From Microvelia longipes (taxonomy: Eukaryota > Arthropoda > Insecta > Hemiptera > Veliidae): DNA of 64,000 nucleotides. The notes under the pieces were generated by a model, which worked only from the letters and a program-made list of their open reading frames with translations, was not told where the DNA came from and made no database searches. The translations under genes and the position numbers were made by a program. Position 1 is the first letter of the stretch; every line of letters starts with the position of its first letter. Positions 13,618 through 23,419 of this stretch are shown one piece after another. The stretch covers positions 24,769,110-24,833,109 of the forward strand of contig JACMZG010001863.1 in NCBI GenBank assembly GCA_018340805.1. Direction: 5' to 3'.

Positions 13618-13791
13618 TAGTATGACGTACTGTAAAAATCTGTTGACAGCGTGGGAAAATAATTCAAGGGAGCCAATGAGGTTAGTCCTGGGTGTTAATT
13701 CACGCCCACAATTTCATATCAGGCCAACCTCATTGGTTCCTCAACACTATTTTCCCACGCTGTCAACTGATTTTAACAATGTGTCATACTA
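13618..13791. mobile_element. TIR MITE, family T, copy 1
   Basis: A 174-bp element that is almost entirely palindromic. The ends are TAGTATGAC... and ...GTCATACTA, and both arms carry 'tgttgacagcgtgggaaaat' or its near-identical complement. 'gccaatgaggtt' in the left arm pairs with 'aacctcattgg' in the right arm. It shares ends and interior with 51942-52116 and ends with 59983-60768. No coding capacity, so it is a miniature inverted-repeat element. Confidence 0.85.
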
Positions 13792-14765
13792 TAGTTAGTT
13801 TTGTCATAGAATTTGTTAGCCACACATGTGTCAGACGTATTTTTAGCGAATTTTTTCCAGTATTAATATTTTTTTATAATAATGGCCGATATTTTAAGAC
13901 GTTATTTTAGAAACGTTCATTTGATGATTAAAGTGAGCGTTTAATTTATTGTTATAAATATTAGGAAATATTTATAATTTTTACATTATTGGGAATATTT
14001 TTAGGAAAACAAATATCAAATAAAGAAATGTTAAAGATGGGATCAGCTGCTGTTTTAACGTTTTGACGTTGCGTGGACGTTTAAAGTTTCTTAACAATAA
14101 AAGTAGCTTGCTTTTATCGATAGACTCATTATTTTTTTAACTTTTGGTTTTCTTACTGCAGCTTATTTGTAGGATTAAGTTATATGTTAAAATATAACAT
14201 ATTTCGCATTACAGATTAATACACACTTGTCTTTTAACAAGTTTGTCGTTGGAATAAATGTGTTATTTTTAGTGTCACTTCCACTCATTATAAGGCTTCA
14301 AGAATTAACTTGTATTCTGTTCTAATTATTTTAACTCAACAAGATTAACTCTAAAACCAACTGTCATAATTTAGTTAAATTAAAAAGCATCATATTGTCT
14401 CAACTATGTTACACAGGATATTATATCTACTTGGGTTTTATTCTAACCAACAATTGTGGTGAAAAATAACTATTAATAAAACACTATTCTATTATATGTA
14501 GTAAATAGAGTGATGGAGTAAGCGTTTGAAAATGATGCCGATTCTGACTATACCCTTAAATAGAATTAATTTATGCCAATTTACAATTTTGCTTTTTAGT
14601 GACATAATAGTTTAAGTGTTGACAGAAATAGAAGATAAAACGTGTGGATTACTGCCCTCGGGTGTAGTTGTTATTTGTAAACTTAATAGTTATTATTAAG
14701 TTTATAATCCATTATTTAGCGTGGTATTCAAGTTCATTATTTGAGACTTCGAATAGTTTTAGCAA
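13792..14765. other. AT-rich background, no feature recognised
   Basis: Nothing shared with the rest of the window. Confidence 0.55.
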
Positions 14766-15672
14766 TATCTTTTGTATTTATGCTAGAAAAACGAAACTTT
14801 GTACAAAATCAGTCTACTTTTGTAGTTGTGCTGTTCGGAAAATATTTTTATGACGTCATTTATCGCAAATATGACTCAGCAAAAATTTTAAAAAATTATA
14901 AAACGCGGAAAAATGATGTGATCCGATTGAAGTTTGGCACGCATGTTGCCATGTAAGTGACTAACATGTGTCTTCACGCATGTTGCCATGTAAGTGAACA
15001 TGGCAACCACACTAACATGTGTGTTGCATCTCATTATCAGCATTACTTTAGTTTTTATCGAATGATTTGTATACTTTTTTTAAAAAAAAATTGGAAAATA
15101 ATCTAATTGAGTTGAAATTTAGTACAACTGTATCCCTTAACGGAATAAAATAATTGTACTAAGTTTTGTTTTAATACACCAAGTATATCCATGATTTTTG
15201 GTGGATCATAAAAGTTAAGCAGCATTGAGCGTGGTTAGTGCTGGATGAATGACCACTGACCACTGGGAGTGAAACGAATATATTTACTATCAGCTGAACC
15301 TTCGCCCGAATTACTGACTAAGTGAAGCGAGTCCGAAGACGTGTTGCAGTATAAATTTAACGACTTGTATGTTCTGAGGTATAAACAGCCGAAGTACTGG
15401 ACCGGAGGTCCGGGGTTCACAGCCCAGGTTATGCTCTCAGTTTTTATGAATAGAATTTGATGTAAAAAGATTTAGCCAATTTTAGCTTTACTTTGAGCCT
15501 ACTAGATGTGACCCACCCAAGGTGGTTCCCGCATGGCGAATATCCTGAAGGGCCGAAAGCCCCTAAAACGGGCATTATTATTATTATATTATATTCTGAG
15601 GACGAGCGTAGCGAATCCGATGTAATGAGGAAAAGTTCCGACTTAGCCCGTACCCCATTTTTTCCTAGGAAT
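14766..15672 (+). repeat. Rep-5S copy, 5' truncated, interrupted by a SINE
   Basis: Family sequence starts at 'tttatgctagaaa' and has 'gacgtcattta', 'tggcacgcatgt' and the 5S-like module at about 15190-15262 (gttaagcagcattgagcg ... gaccactgggagtgaaacg). It is interrupted at 15380-15593, then resumes with 'gaggacgagcgtagcgaatc' and ends near 15672 at 'cgtaccccatttttt'. A ~20-bp 'cgcatgttgccatgtaagtg' block near 14940-15000 is duplicated locally. Confidence 0.8.
15380..15593 (+). mobile_element. tRNA-like SINE insertion with 8-bp TSD
   Basis: A 214-bp insertion in Rep-5S flanked by TTCTGAGG at 15372-15379 and 15594-15601. The first ~50 bases have a possible box A (agccgaagtactgg) and a box B-like 'ggggttcacagccc', as in tRNA-derived SINEs. 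The 3' end is an ATT-repeat tail after a 'gggccgaaagccc' hairpin. The duplication and tail support retroposition. The tRNA origin is an inference from the boxes. Confidence 0.6.
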
Positions 15673-17972
15673 CGGCTTGTTTACGAATTTTAGCTTTATT
15701 AAGGTAGAAAGTTTATATTTTTCCCTCTTATAATATTTTTTGTTGTGTGAAAGTAAAATTAACATTTTTCTTTGGTTTGCAAAGTGTAGTTGGCTTAACG
15801 CTTCTAAAATCTTTCCAAATAGTTTCTTTTTCGATTTAGACTTTTTAAAAGAACAAATTCAAAGTGTTTTATATGTAAATGACGATTTTGTAGAAGTAAG
15901 GTACCGAGCAAGGCTTATAACTGAAATCCTCTTATTCCTGCTTATCATATGCAAATCCTTTTTATTCTATTTGGTTTTAGACTGCGTATGCTGTATTTTT
16001 CTCCATCCTTTTGAAACTTTAAGATGGACCTTGCCTTCAAAATATTTGGAAATTAGGTAAACAACACACTACCTACTTTTGTTTATTCTATTGCTATTTA
16101 GCTAAGTGAATGTAAAGCATAAGAATTAAGTTTAGGCTGTTGACCATTTTAACCCCCTATCTCATATACAAGTTATTTATTTTAATTTATTTTAGAAATG
16201 TTGTTTATTACTAGACTACAGTTAAAATGTTTTGACGAAACGATTTATGTAATTTTTTAATCCAGCAAGTCAGTTTGTTTCCATTTGCACTAAACGATAC
16301 TAAAATCACGATAAGCGCAGAAGAAAGTTGCGGAGCAAACTCGATTTATTCTTGTTTCATAACCTGCGTTTCGTGCGAGAAGTAAAGTTCGCTCCGATTT
16401 CTCTACCTTATACAACGTCCATGGGGTCAGAAAAGTTCATTAATGCGGCATCCTTTATTCAAGATCCTTCCTGCTAATAAAACCGATTGTATTCTTAAAT
16501 TAGTCTTTCAAATTGTTTTACTGGACAACTCTTTCTTACGATGTTCGATGGAGGTATTATTGAATATTCTTCGTTGGTAACATTTTTGTATATCTTTATA
16601 ATATTTTCTATTACAGGTGGCTTAGATAAATGCATGTTTTCTTGTATATTTTAGTGCTATTAATTATTAATATTTAATTTTTACTTAAATAATTACGCCA
16701 TAAAATTGCTTTTCTTTATTAAAATCAATCTTTTTAATATTCGTAAAGGTAAAATTGATTAAAAATAAGTAAAGTTTTATTATTAATGAAGCAGGAACTA
16801 AGCTTCCTCTGGAAACAGGAAGGGAACATCCTGCGTGAAATATTAAACATAGCTTATTATTAAAGCTCTGCTTGGTTATTATACAACTTTTCTCGGTAGA
16901 AAACTTTATCGGATTTCTGTTAATCGCAGTTTTGATTGAAACTAGGAAGTTTTAATAAAAAAACGAAATAAAACTAAACTAGCTATAACCTATAAGCTAA
17001 ATATATAAGCAATATACTACCTACATTTTTCAGGTTGTGTTTACCTCATATTTTGTGTGTTAATAAATTATTCGTATTATTTATACCAATATAACCACAA
17101 TAATTTATACCAGATTTATACTTTTTATTTAATTTATTTTTTATAAATATAGAATAGAGTTATTAAAAAATGGAGTAAAGAATACAGCTCTGTGTTTCCT
17201 GTCAAGAGTCATATTTCATAAGATATTTTAATGTTTTCTTATCTTTTCACTAGATATTAATTATGAACTCAGACCACTTTCATCTTAATTTAGCTATAAA
17301 GATGGTCTTTGTTTTAATTATCTTGAAGGTTATCATTTTAAAAAAAATTATAGTCATTTTTAGTTTTTATAGTAATTAAATTTTTAATAATTATGATTTC
17401 TAAAAAAAAATAACAATTAATCAAAAGCATACTGACGCTTCTATAGTTAAATTGAGTTATCAATATTGTAAGACTAAATTGACTGAGTTCAACATTAGTC
17501 ATTACTGATTCGTACATTGTATCTGAAGTAATTTAGGCTTTTAGTGAAAAACGATTTTTTTTAAAAAAGATTACTCACGTTCTTTAAAACTGGTAATCTT
17601 CCCAAGTGGTCTATTCCAGTCTTCAGTTTCCAATAAATAAGTGTCTATCAATATTATCAATATTTTCTTTTGTATCTTTCAATGTCGAAATGCTATTTTT
17701 ATTTGCAAATTTTAATTGGAGAACTCATGTTATCTTTCGCTATTATGATATTCCTTTTCCCAAACATTCCTCTGGTACCTAAAACAAGTATGTTCAAAAT
17801 AGCAATTTAATAATCTAATTTTAAACTTGGTTAAAATAAATCCTTGATGTAAAGGTTGGATAAAAGCCAGATAAAAAGAAACAGATGTTTTGTCGAAAAA
17901 AAACTTAGCATATATACTTCCTTGTACAAATAAACGCAACGTGTAAAGTATAATATTTGTTATATGTATATG

Positions 17973-17975
<3 letters not shown>
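15673..17975. other. Background; weak acceptor-like site
   Basis: A 106-codon frame at 15740-16060 has no recognisable domain. At 16616/16617 'ttttctattacag|gtggct' is acceptor-like but has a poor donor half. Nothing else was supported. Confidence 0.5.

Positions 17976-18034
<59 letters not shown>
17976..18034. repeat. (TA)n microsatellite
   Basis: Roughly 59 bases of TA dinucleotides directly before the repeat tail at 18041-18300. Confidence 0.95.
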
Positions 18035-18036
<2 letters not shown>

Positions 18037-18040
18037 CAAC

Positions 18041-18300
18041 TAAATTAAAGATAAAAACTAAATAGTACGACATTAAAAAGAATAAAACTCACTTGCAAGC
18101 TTTCGAGTGCGTCTACACCCTTCAACAGGCCGAGAGAAACTGAAGTAGAAACACGTGGAAGATAGGATAAGGACGTAGAAGGAAGGGTACTCAGGTGTGC
18201 GCATGCGCCGACTAAACACTCTAGATACGCACGGAATGTACTCTAAAGACACGTTAAAACTTGAACTTACGCCACAAACATAAACAAACTCTTACTAATA
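18041..18300 (-). mobile_element. Unclassified retroelement tail between (TA)n arrays
   Basis: A less AT-rich 260-bp block bounded on both sides by (TA)n arrays. Read on the minus strand it holds 'cctgttgaagggtgtagacg' then 'cactcgaaagcttgcaagtg', ending in an AT-rich tail. This motif type is reminiscent of ends of Penelope-like or LINE elements, but I recall that family only loosely. No coding sequence. Confidence 0.4.
18101..18128 (-). ncRNA. Hammerhead-like core, probably degenerate
   Basis: On the minus strand CTGTTGA is followed by one A, a hairpin (GGGTGT, AGAC loop, GCACTC, with two wobble pairs) and GAAAG. The hammerhead core is CUGANGA, stem II, GAAA. Here the fourth core base is U instead of A, one extra nucleotide precedes stem II, and no clear stem III with a cleavage triplet is seen. 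Probably not active. Confidence 0.3.
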
Positions 18301-18305
18301 AAAAC

Positions 18306-18306
<1 letters not shown>

Positions 18307-18377
<71 letters not shown>

Positions 18378-18379
18378 AT
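18307..18379. repeat. (TA)n microsatellite
   Basis: TA dinucleotides with phase breaks (tatataatataatata), joining the retroelement tail to the Rep-TA copy. Confidence 0.95.
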
Positions 18380-18380
18380 A

Positions 18381-18572
18381 GTATTAGCGAATTTTTGAAG
18401 ACAAATGAGCTTTTGAGGTTGGGGTCATGGATGGGGGGGGGGATAGATAGATAAATTGCTGTATTAAATCTCATAAAATAGAGAAGTGGGGTAATTGGAT
18501 TTTTTGGAAGGGGGACTCTGGGAATGATCTAGAATATATAATAAATAAATATATATATAATATATATATATA

Positions 18573-18617
<45 letters not shown>

Positions 18618-19045
18618 TATATATTTAGATAGATAGATATATGTATGTAATGTACGAGATTTTTGTGTCCTAGACGTTTCTATGGACACGATAACTTTTG
18701 AACGTTTTCTCGGATCGAAATGAAGCTTGGTACAAAAATCAACCTTGTTAATGTCCCGAACCCTTGTGTTAGCGCCACAAACATTTTAAAAATCATAAAT
18801 TTTCATATAGTGTTTAGATTGGACTGACATTTATTACGCATATACTACTATGCGTATGGTTCGCAAAAATACAAAGTAACAGTTCTGGTTTTATTGATTG
18901 GCATATACATGTCAAACAAAACAATGTCATTAATTGACATAATATAAACAAAGCAAGTTTTTTGTCTATTACATTTGAAAATTTGCTTTTCAAATGTAAA
19001 ATGTGGCAGTATGCCACTTAAATAAACCAGTAATATGACGAACTG
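18381..19045 (+). repeat. Rep-TA dispersed repeat, copy 1, with internal (TA)n
   Basis: It starts 'agcgaatttttgaagacaaa', passes a G-run (about 18433-18442) and 'ttttttggaagggggactct', then a (TA)n array at about 18535-18626. It continues with 'gtcctagacgtttctatgg', 'cacaaacatttt' and 'ggcagtatgccactta'. The same blocks in the same order occur at 29884-30440, and partly at 48457-48800, 43863-43965 (minus strand) and 19953-20097. No coding capacity. A 129-codon minus-strand frame across part of it (18848-19237) shows no domain. Confidence 0.75.
18535..18626. repeat. (TA)n array inside Rep-TA
   Basis: TA dinucleotides with several phase breaks, at the same position relative to the repeat's blocks as in the other copies. 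Confidence 0.9.
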
Positions 19046-19250
19046 ATAAAGCACAACAACCGTGTGGCGGCGTACCGGCCACAGGCCGACTTCCCAAATG
19101 GAGGCCTTAAAGCTGGCTCCGGTTTGGAAATTCGGCCCTAGTTCCGACGCCGTGTAGCGGCTAAAATGGCCGCGGAGCGTAAAGAGGCCAAAGGTCTCTT
19201 GTTCTCCTTTTGAGGGAATTCTCAGGAGAACAAACATTTAATTCCCTCGA
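19046..19250. other. GC-richer island after Rep-TA
   Basis: About 200 bases markedly richer in G+C than the surroundings (for example 'ggcggcgtaccggccacagg', 'atggccgcggagcg'), ending in a hairpin 'gttctccttttgag / ctcaggagaac'. It lies just past the end of the Rep-TA copy and has no counterpart after the copy at 30.4 kb. Origin unknown. Confidence 0.4.
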
Positions 19251-19374
19251 CTTCTCCATAGGAATCAAATTTATTGCATTGAGAATTATGTCTAATTTTA
19301 CTCCTGTGCCATGTTAATAAATTTTAAGGTTTCAAAAGACTAAAAAATTTGTTATGATAAACAACTTCTTAGTA

Positions 19375-19442
19375 ATATGAAAATTATGTTGGAATTATTT
19401 TTTATTTATTAATTTTGTTTTATTTTTTGTTACAGGTAATAA
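19375..19442 (+). promoter_or_regulatory. Weak ratchet-like splice motif
   Basis: TATTTTTTGTTACAG|GTAATA, junction 19435/19436. It has a strong T-rich tract and about 65 AG-free bases, but the donor half lacks G at +5. Low confidence. Confidence 0.15.
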
Positions 19443-19628
19443 TGAATTTTTCTTTCGTTAAAGATATGTATAATGCCATCATTACTTATTTTAGTTTTAC
19501 TTTTTTAGTTTTACTTAACATTTGGAAAATAGATAGAACAGTATTAAAACCTTTTATAACATAGCAAAAACACTAAGCTATGTCATAATACATAGATAAA
19601 AGTATTGGCAAAATATTATTATTTACTT

Positions 19629-20018
19629 TCCTTCATTTATACGGTTTTTATATAGAAAAAGTATAGTTTGCAAAAAATTCCGAAACCGGGAGGTCCCTTA
19701 AGTTATCCGTTTAGGTGTAAGTCTGTCTATGGTTTTTTTTGTTGGATCATAAATGTTTAAGCAGCATCGAGTGAGGTCAGTACCTGAATGGGTCACTGTG
19801 GTCAATTAGTTAAATAAATGAAACTAATTTATTTACTATTTGGGGACGAGCGAAGAAAACCAAACACTTGTTGCGGTATAAATTTGACGACTTGTTCTGA
19901 GGATAATCGAAGCGAGTTCGTAGTACAGCAGATGAGCTTTAGCGAATTCGATTTTTTGGAAGGGCGGACTCTGGGAATGATCTAGAATTCTAGAATATAT
20001 AAATATATATATATAATA

Positions 20019-20089
<71 letters not shown>

Positions 20090-20152
20090 TATATTTAGAA
20101 TTCAATGTGATAAAGGAAGGTTCCGAGGTACTCCGTACCCGTTTTTTTAACA
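19629..20152 (+). repeat. Rep-5S copy with internal deletion and nested insertion
   Basis: It begins 'ccttcatttatacggttttt'. The central ~400 bases of the family are missing, and it jumps to the 5S-like module at about 19736-19800 (tttaagcagcatcgagtg ... tcagtacctgaatggg). It is interrupted at 19953-20097 and ends 'gttccgaggtactccgtacc' plus a T-run near 20152. Confidence 0.8.
19953..20097 (+). mobile_element. Nested Rep-TA fragment with (TA)n and TSD
   Basis: The insertion splits Rep-5S and is flanked by GAATTCGAT (19944-19952) and GAATTCAAT (20098-20106), a 9-bp duplication with one mismatch. It consists of the Rep-TA block 'ttttttggaagggcggactc...tgatctaga' followed by a (TA)n array at about 20001-20085. 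Confidence 0.6.
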
Positions 20153-20210
20153 AAACTGCTTATATGTTACGTATTCTGATGTGCGTTTATAATGGATGCT
20201 ACTAATACTA

Positions 20211-20215
20211 CCAGG
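20211..20215. other. BEL/Pao target-site duplication, left
   Basis: CCAGG directly before the left LTR, matched by CCAGG at 24708-24712. Five base pairs is the usual BEL/Pao duplication length. Confidence 0.9.
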
Positions 20216-20334
20216 TGTTAAAATTAGAAACACACATAGAAAACACACTTTGGGTTCTTTGAAACGACTGACTTATATTTGACATCACATGACAATTACA
20301 AGATTTATATTTTAATTTCATGACATTTCTGACA
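20216..20334 (-). repeat. BEL/Pao 3' LTR (left copy)
   Basis: 119 bp, running from TGTTAAAATT to TTTCTGACA on the plus strand. It is identical to the right copy except at 20230 (A) versus 24603 (G). It is very short for a BEL/Pao LTR, which is normally several hundred bases. Confidence 0.93.
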
Positions 20335-20342
20335 TCCTCCAC
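20335..20342 (-). other. Polypurine-tract candidate
   Basis: On the element strand GTGGAGGA lies directly before the 3' LTR, the position where plus-strand DNA synthesis is primed. Confidence 0.6.
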
Positions 20343-20582
20343 GGCCCTAAAGTAACTACTTTAGATAACAGCTTCCGTCAATTATCAACAACCATGTCTA
20401 ATATTAAAAATTATTTTAATTGTAATTTAAGTGACATCAAGTTCGAAAATTCAGCTAAGTAATTAAATAAAAATAGTAAACAATAACAAATAGATAAACA
20501 AATCAATAAGTAACGATAATCAAATTAATAAAACATAATATACCATTTTTTTTTCAACATTCCAAAATTAAATTTAGTGATG

Positions 20583-20945
20583 TCATTTTCTCTCGAGTCC
20601 AGCTGTAAACCGCGTTGGGGGTTTTACAACTCTCCCACTTTTGGTCTCAACTATTTTGTTCTCCACCTTTTCGGTCTTTTTTGCTTGCTCTATTTGTGAG
20701 CCCTGTTCTAACATTGCCACCTGGTCCTTTCCAACACCTACATCACACATTCCTACTTCTTTCTTATTTATTTTTAATTCTAATGGATAAACCTTTTTGA
20801 ATAGGCCTCCACAATTCACTTTTCGCTGTCTTTACCTTCACTGTCCTCACCTCTCCATCTCTACCTGGAATCATGTCTATGACTCTCCCTATTGGCCACA
20901 TGATTCTTTTTAATTTATCTTCTTCAAGAGTCAAATATTTCCTTG
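20583..20945 (-). pseudogene. BEL/Pao pol C-terminal DUF5641 region
   Basis: The minus-strand reading shows 'KRIMWPIGRVIDMIPGRDG' followed by 'RTVKVKTAKSELWRPIQK', the typical region after integrase in BEL/Pao polyproteins. A frameshift at an A-run near 20790 moves the end into another frame (a 78-codon frame, 20583-20819, with 'VYPLEL' and a basic tail). It joins directly to the RNase H remnant with no integrase between, so the deletion junction lies near 20945. Confidence 0.75.
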
Positions 20946-21194
20946 ACTCTATTCTTTACAAACAGACTCCAATTTTTCTTTTGCGTCAACCATCCAATAC
21001 ATACCATGGAATCAGTCCAATAATACTTTTCAAAATATACCACTATCCTTGAAACTTTCAATAATATTATTCGCTAACCGAATCCCAATAAGACACCCTA
21101 GTAACTCTAATCTCGGTATCGTTACTTTGTCTTTTAACGGACTTACTCTACATTTTGCCATAAAAAACTAACTTGCACATCTCTGTCATACTCC
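20946..21194 (-). pseudogene. BEL/Pao RNase H / A17 region, frameshifted
   Basis: Directly downstream of the RT frame another frame reads 'KVTIPRLELLGCLIGIRLAN', the conserved start of the second half of the A17/RNase H region. After a further frame change it reads 'YYWTDSMVCIGWL'. At least two frameshifts separate these blocks. The sequence stops after a 'VKNRVKEI'-like block, where integrase should begin. Confidence 0.7.
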
Positions 21195-22388
21195 TTACGT
21201 AAGTAAACATGCCCCGTACGCAATTTGGCTTGCATCACAAAATACGTGTAAACTGTAAATACCATTTTGTCTACTTCCGACTACACATCTATCTACACTA
21301 TAACTAGTCAGTGACCCTAAATCATTTACCCAGATTTTAAACTTCTTACTTAAATCTTCCGGCAACTCTTCATCCCAACTAACTTTCAAACCCCAACTCT
21401 CTCGTAACAATACTTTCGGAGTAACCATAATAGGACTTATAATACCTAGAGGATCAAACACATTTTGCGTGATAGATAAGACTGTTCTTCTAGTAGGTGG
21501 TCTCCCGGACACTTTCTTACTCAAAAACTTAAAATCACAACTTAATGTGTCCTGAACACTATTCCACACTACACCTAACACTGACAATGTCTCTATATTT
21601 TCACGATTCATGATACAGGTATTTGTAATACAACATTCAAACATTACATTATTTAACTTGGTATGAGCCCACTCTCGCAATTCAAATTTCCCTAAAGCCA
21701 TAACCTCTCGTGCTTCTGTCATAAAAGTCTCAAACTCACTCTGACTGTTAACTGCTGTAACGGAATTATCCACATAGAAACTCTTAGCCAACTTATCAGC
21801 AGTAGCTTTTATATCTCCCTTAATACTTCTCAAATGATGGTAAATTGTAGCCATTAATAAAAACGGACTGGGACTCAAACCAAACACAACCTTGCGTGTC
21901 GAAATTTTTAAAATTCTTGAAGACGAATCACTCCACCAAAGAAATCTTAATCTATCCCTATCATCACTACTTAAACTTATCTGCAAAAATGCCTTAGCAA
22001 TATCTGATATAACCCCTATCTTTCCTAACCTAAACTTTGTTAATAAATCAGGTATCAACTCTAATAAATTTGCTCCCTTTTCTAAACAAGAATTCAAACT
22101 AACACCAGCTTCGTCTTTACAACTCGCGTCAAACACTGGTCTTATTTTCGTAGTAACGCTAGTTTCTTTGAACACAGGTCGGTGGGGTAAATAATGTACA
22201 TTGAAATCTTTATCTACTTCTGACTCTAAAACTTCTTCTATAATCCCACTATCTAACCAATACTTAAATTCTCTATCGTAGTCCTCCCATTTTCCTAATT
22301 TAGTTAATTTATTAGTAACGCTAATTAATCTTTTCTCCGCAACTTCCCTATTATCTCCTAATCGCACGTCCTCTATTACCCACGGCAA
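21195..22388 (-). CDS. BEL/Pao reverse transcriptase fragment (397 codons)
   Basis: The longest open frame in the window. It would copy element RNA into DNA in cytoplasmic particles. Visible blocks are RPVFDAS (residues 83-89), SDIAKAFLQISL (128-139, first catalytic Asp129), YVDN (205-208), VLGVVWN (270-276), FDPLGIISPI (311-320) and FCDAS (383-387, start of the RNase H region). The second and third catalytic positions read D-N rather than D-D. YVDN also occurs, as I recall, in intact BEL elements of some arthropods and cnidarians, so it need not be inactivating. The Met start is probably not native: related residues (RYEVRLPWV-like) precede it in a disrupted frame at about 22389-22520. The frame ends through a frameshift into the RNase H remnant. 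Confidence 0.9.
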   Translation of the reverse strand: MPWVIEDVRLGDNREVAEKRLISVTNKLTKLGKWEDYDREFKYWLDSGIIEEVLESEVDKDFNVHYLPHRPVFKETSVTTKIRPVFDASCKDEAGVSLNSCLEKGANLLELIPDLLTKFRLGKIGVISDIAKAFLQISLSSDDRDRLRFLWWSDSSSRILKISTRKVVFGLSPSPFLLMATIYHHLRSIKGDIKATADKLAKSFYVDNSVTAVNSQSEFETFMTEAREVMALGKFELREWAHTKLNNVMFECCITNTCIMNRENIETLSVLGVVWNSVQDTLSCDFKFLSKKVSGRPPTRRTVLSITQNVFDPLGIISPIMVTPKVLLRESWGLKVSWDEELPEDLSKKFKIWVNDLGSLTSYSVDRCVVGSRQNGIYSLHVFCDASQIAYGACLLT

Positions 22389-22689
22389 TCTTACCTCATA
22401 CCGACCTCATTGTTTAATCGTAATTGTCTTTAAAAAGTTTCTAATACTTGCCCCTCATGTTCTTTCTTCTAACGTCTTCACCGGATCAGTAATTCCTAGT
22501 CGTAATGCCTATCGTTTCTAATTGACTGTATATATTGACGTAAATTTATATTACTTTAAATTTTACAAAAACTGTTCAAAAACTGTTCGATCTATTCACC
22601 ATTGAATCTTGTCCTCCTATAAGTCTCCCCCTATAACAATATCTTTTAAATAATCATTTATCAAATTTTTAACTACCTACCTTTCATTA

Positions 22690-23058
22690 TTCTCTCCCAT
22701 AACGTCAGCTCCCAATATTATTCCTTCTCCATCCGACTTACTAAAACTATCGCAAAATTGATCATGACAAAGTATAATATATTTTTTCTCTTTCAATTTT
22801 TCGAATAAATTTCTTTGTCCACTACTCTATCTACAAAGTTACACAAGTTTCTCTTGTGTAAAATAAATTTGCCTCTACATCAGAATCATTCTCCAAACTT
22901 GTTAATATAACCCTGATGCTTATAATGACTTGTTGATTTAGTACACACTAAACCCAATTAAACTTTATGTATTTTTAATACACTTACCTTCGTTAGTTAG
23001 TTTTAAATATTTTGCAATTATACTTTAATATAATATAGAACTTGGTGGATCCCGTATT
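22690..23058 (-). pseudogene. BEL/Pao aspartic protease remnant
   Basis: On the minus strand NTGSTKFYI is encoded from 23058 downward, matching the active-site D(T/S)G region of BEL proteases but with Asn in place of the catalytic Asp. Near 22735-22695 'IILGADVMG' resembles the later protease block. Stops and frame changes lie between. This shows that the interior between gag and RT is worn element sequence, not a separate insertion. Confidence 0.55.
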
Positions 23059-23419
23059 CTAATAAAGCTCTAACTTGTTGTATGTGTTACTTGCTCTTGT
23101 AGTATTGAAACAACATGATAACTAAAGTGTTGTGTAACATTACCTTTCCCAAGAGTAGTATCAATCTTTGACAACATACTGGTGTTCTACCCTACTACTT
23201 TTCTTAACGTCGATCTTTTTTTTATTTTGTGTTCATCTTCTTTTTATGACACGGTAAATCGGGACAAATGATAACCATAATGAGACGCTTGCACCATAAA
23301 CATCTAGGGGGAGCTACATTCTTAGACAATTGCTTCTAATAGCAACTGCGCAATTTATTTTGAAATTAATTCTCTCTTTTCTCTTTAATGACTATTTATT
23401 TTTTCCCTTACCACAATTC

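Noticed and set aside
13323..13625. 100-codon frame with a Tyr-Ile run
   Set aside because: It is translated from the (TA)n array and runs into a MITE; a similar artefact occurs at 50117-50302 and 18471-18689.
15740..16060. 106-codon plus-strand frame as a gene
   Set aside because: Composition follows the AT-rich background; no domain, splice context or homologous copy supports it.
16560..16625. Acceptor-like site at 16616 as a ratchet point
   Set aside because: The donor half GTGGCT is poor. The same holds for TTTTTCAG|GTTGTG near 17034 and GCAG|GTATTT near 1935.
18848..19237. 129-codon minus-strand frame as a gene
   Set aside because: It crosses the boundary between Rep-TA and the GC-richer island, has no domain, and the second Rep-TA copy does not preserve it.
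23035..23060. TGGTGGATCCCG as a second primer-binding site, implying a nested LTR element
   Set aside because: The same bases encode TGSTK of the BEL protease on the minus strand, and no LTR borders it.
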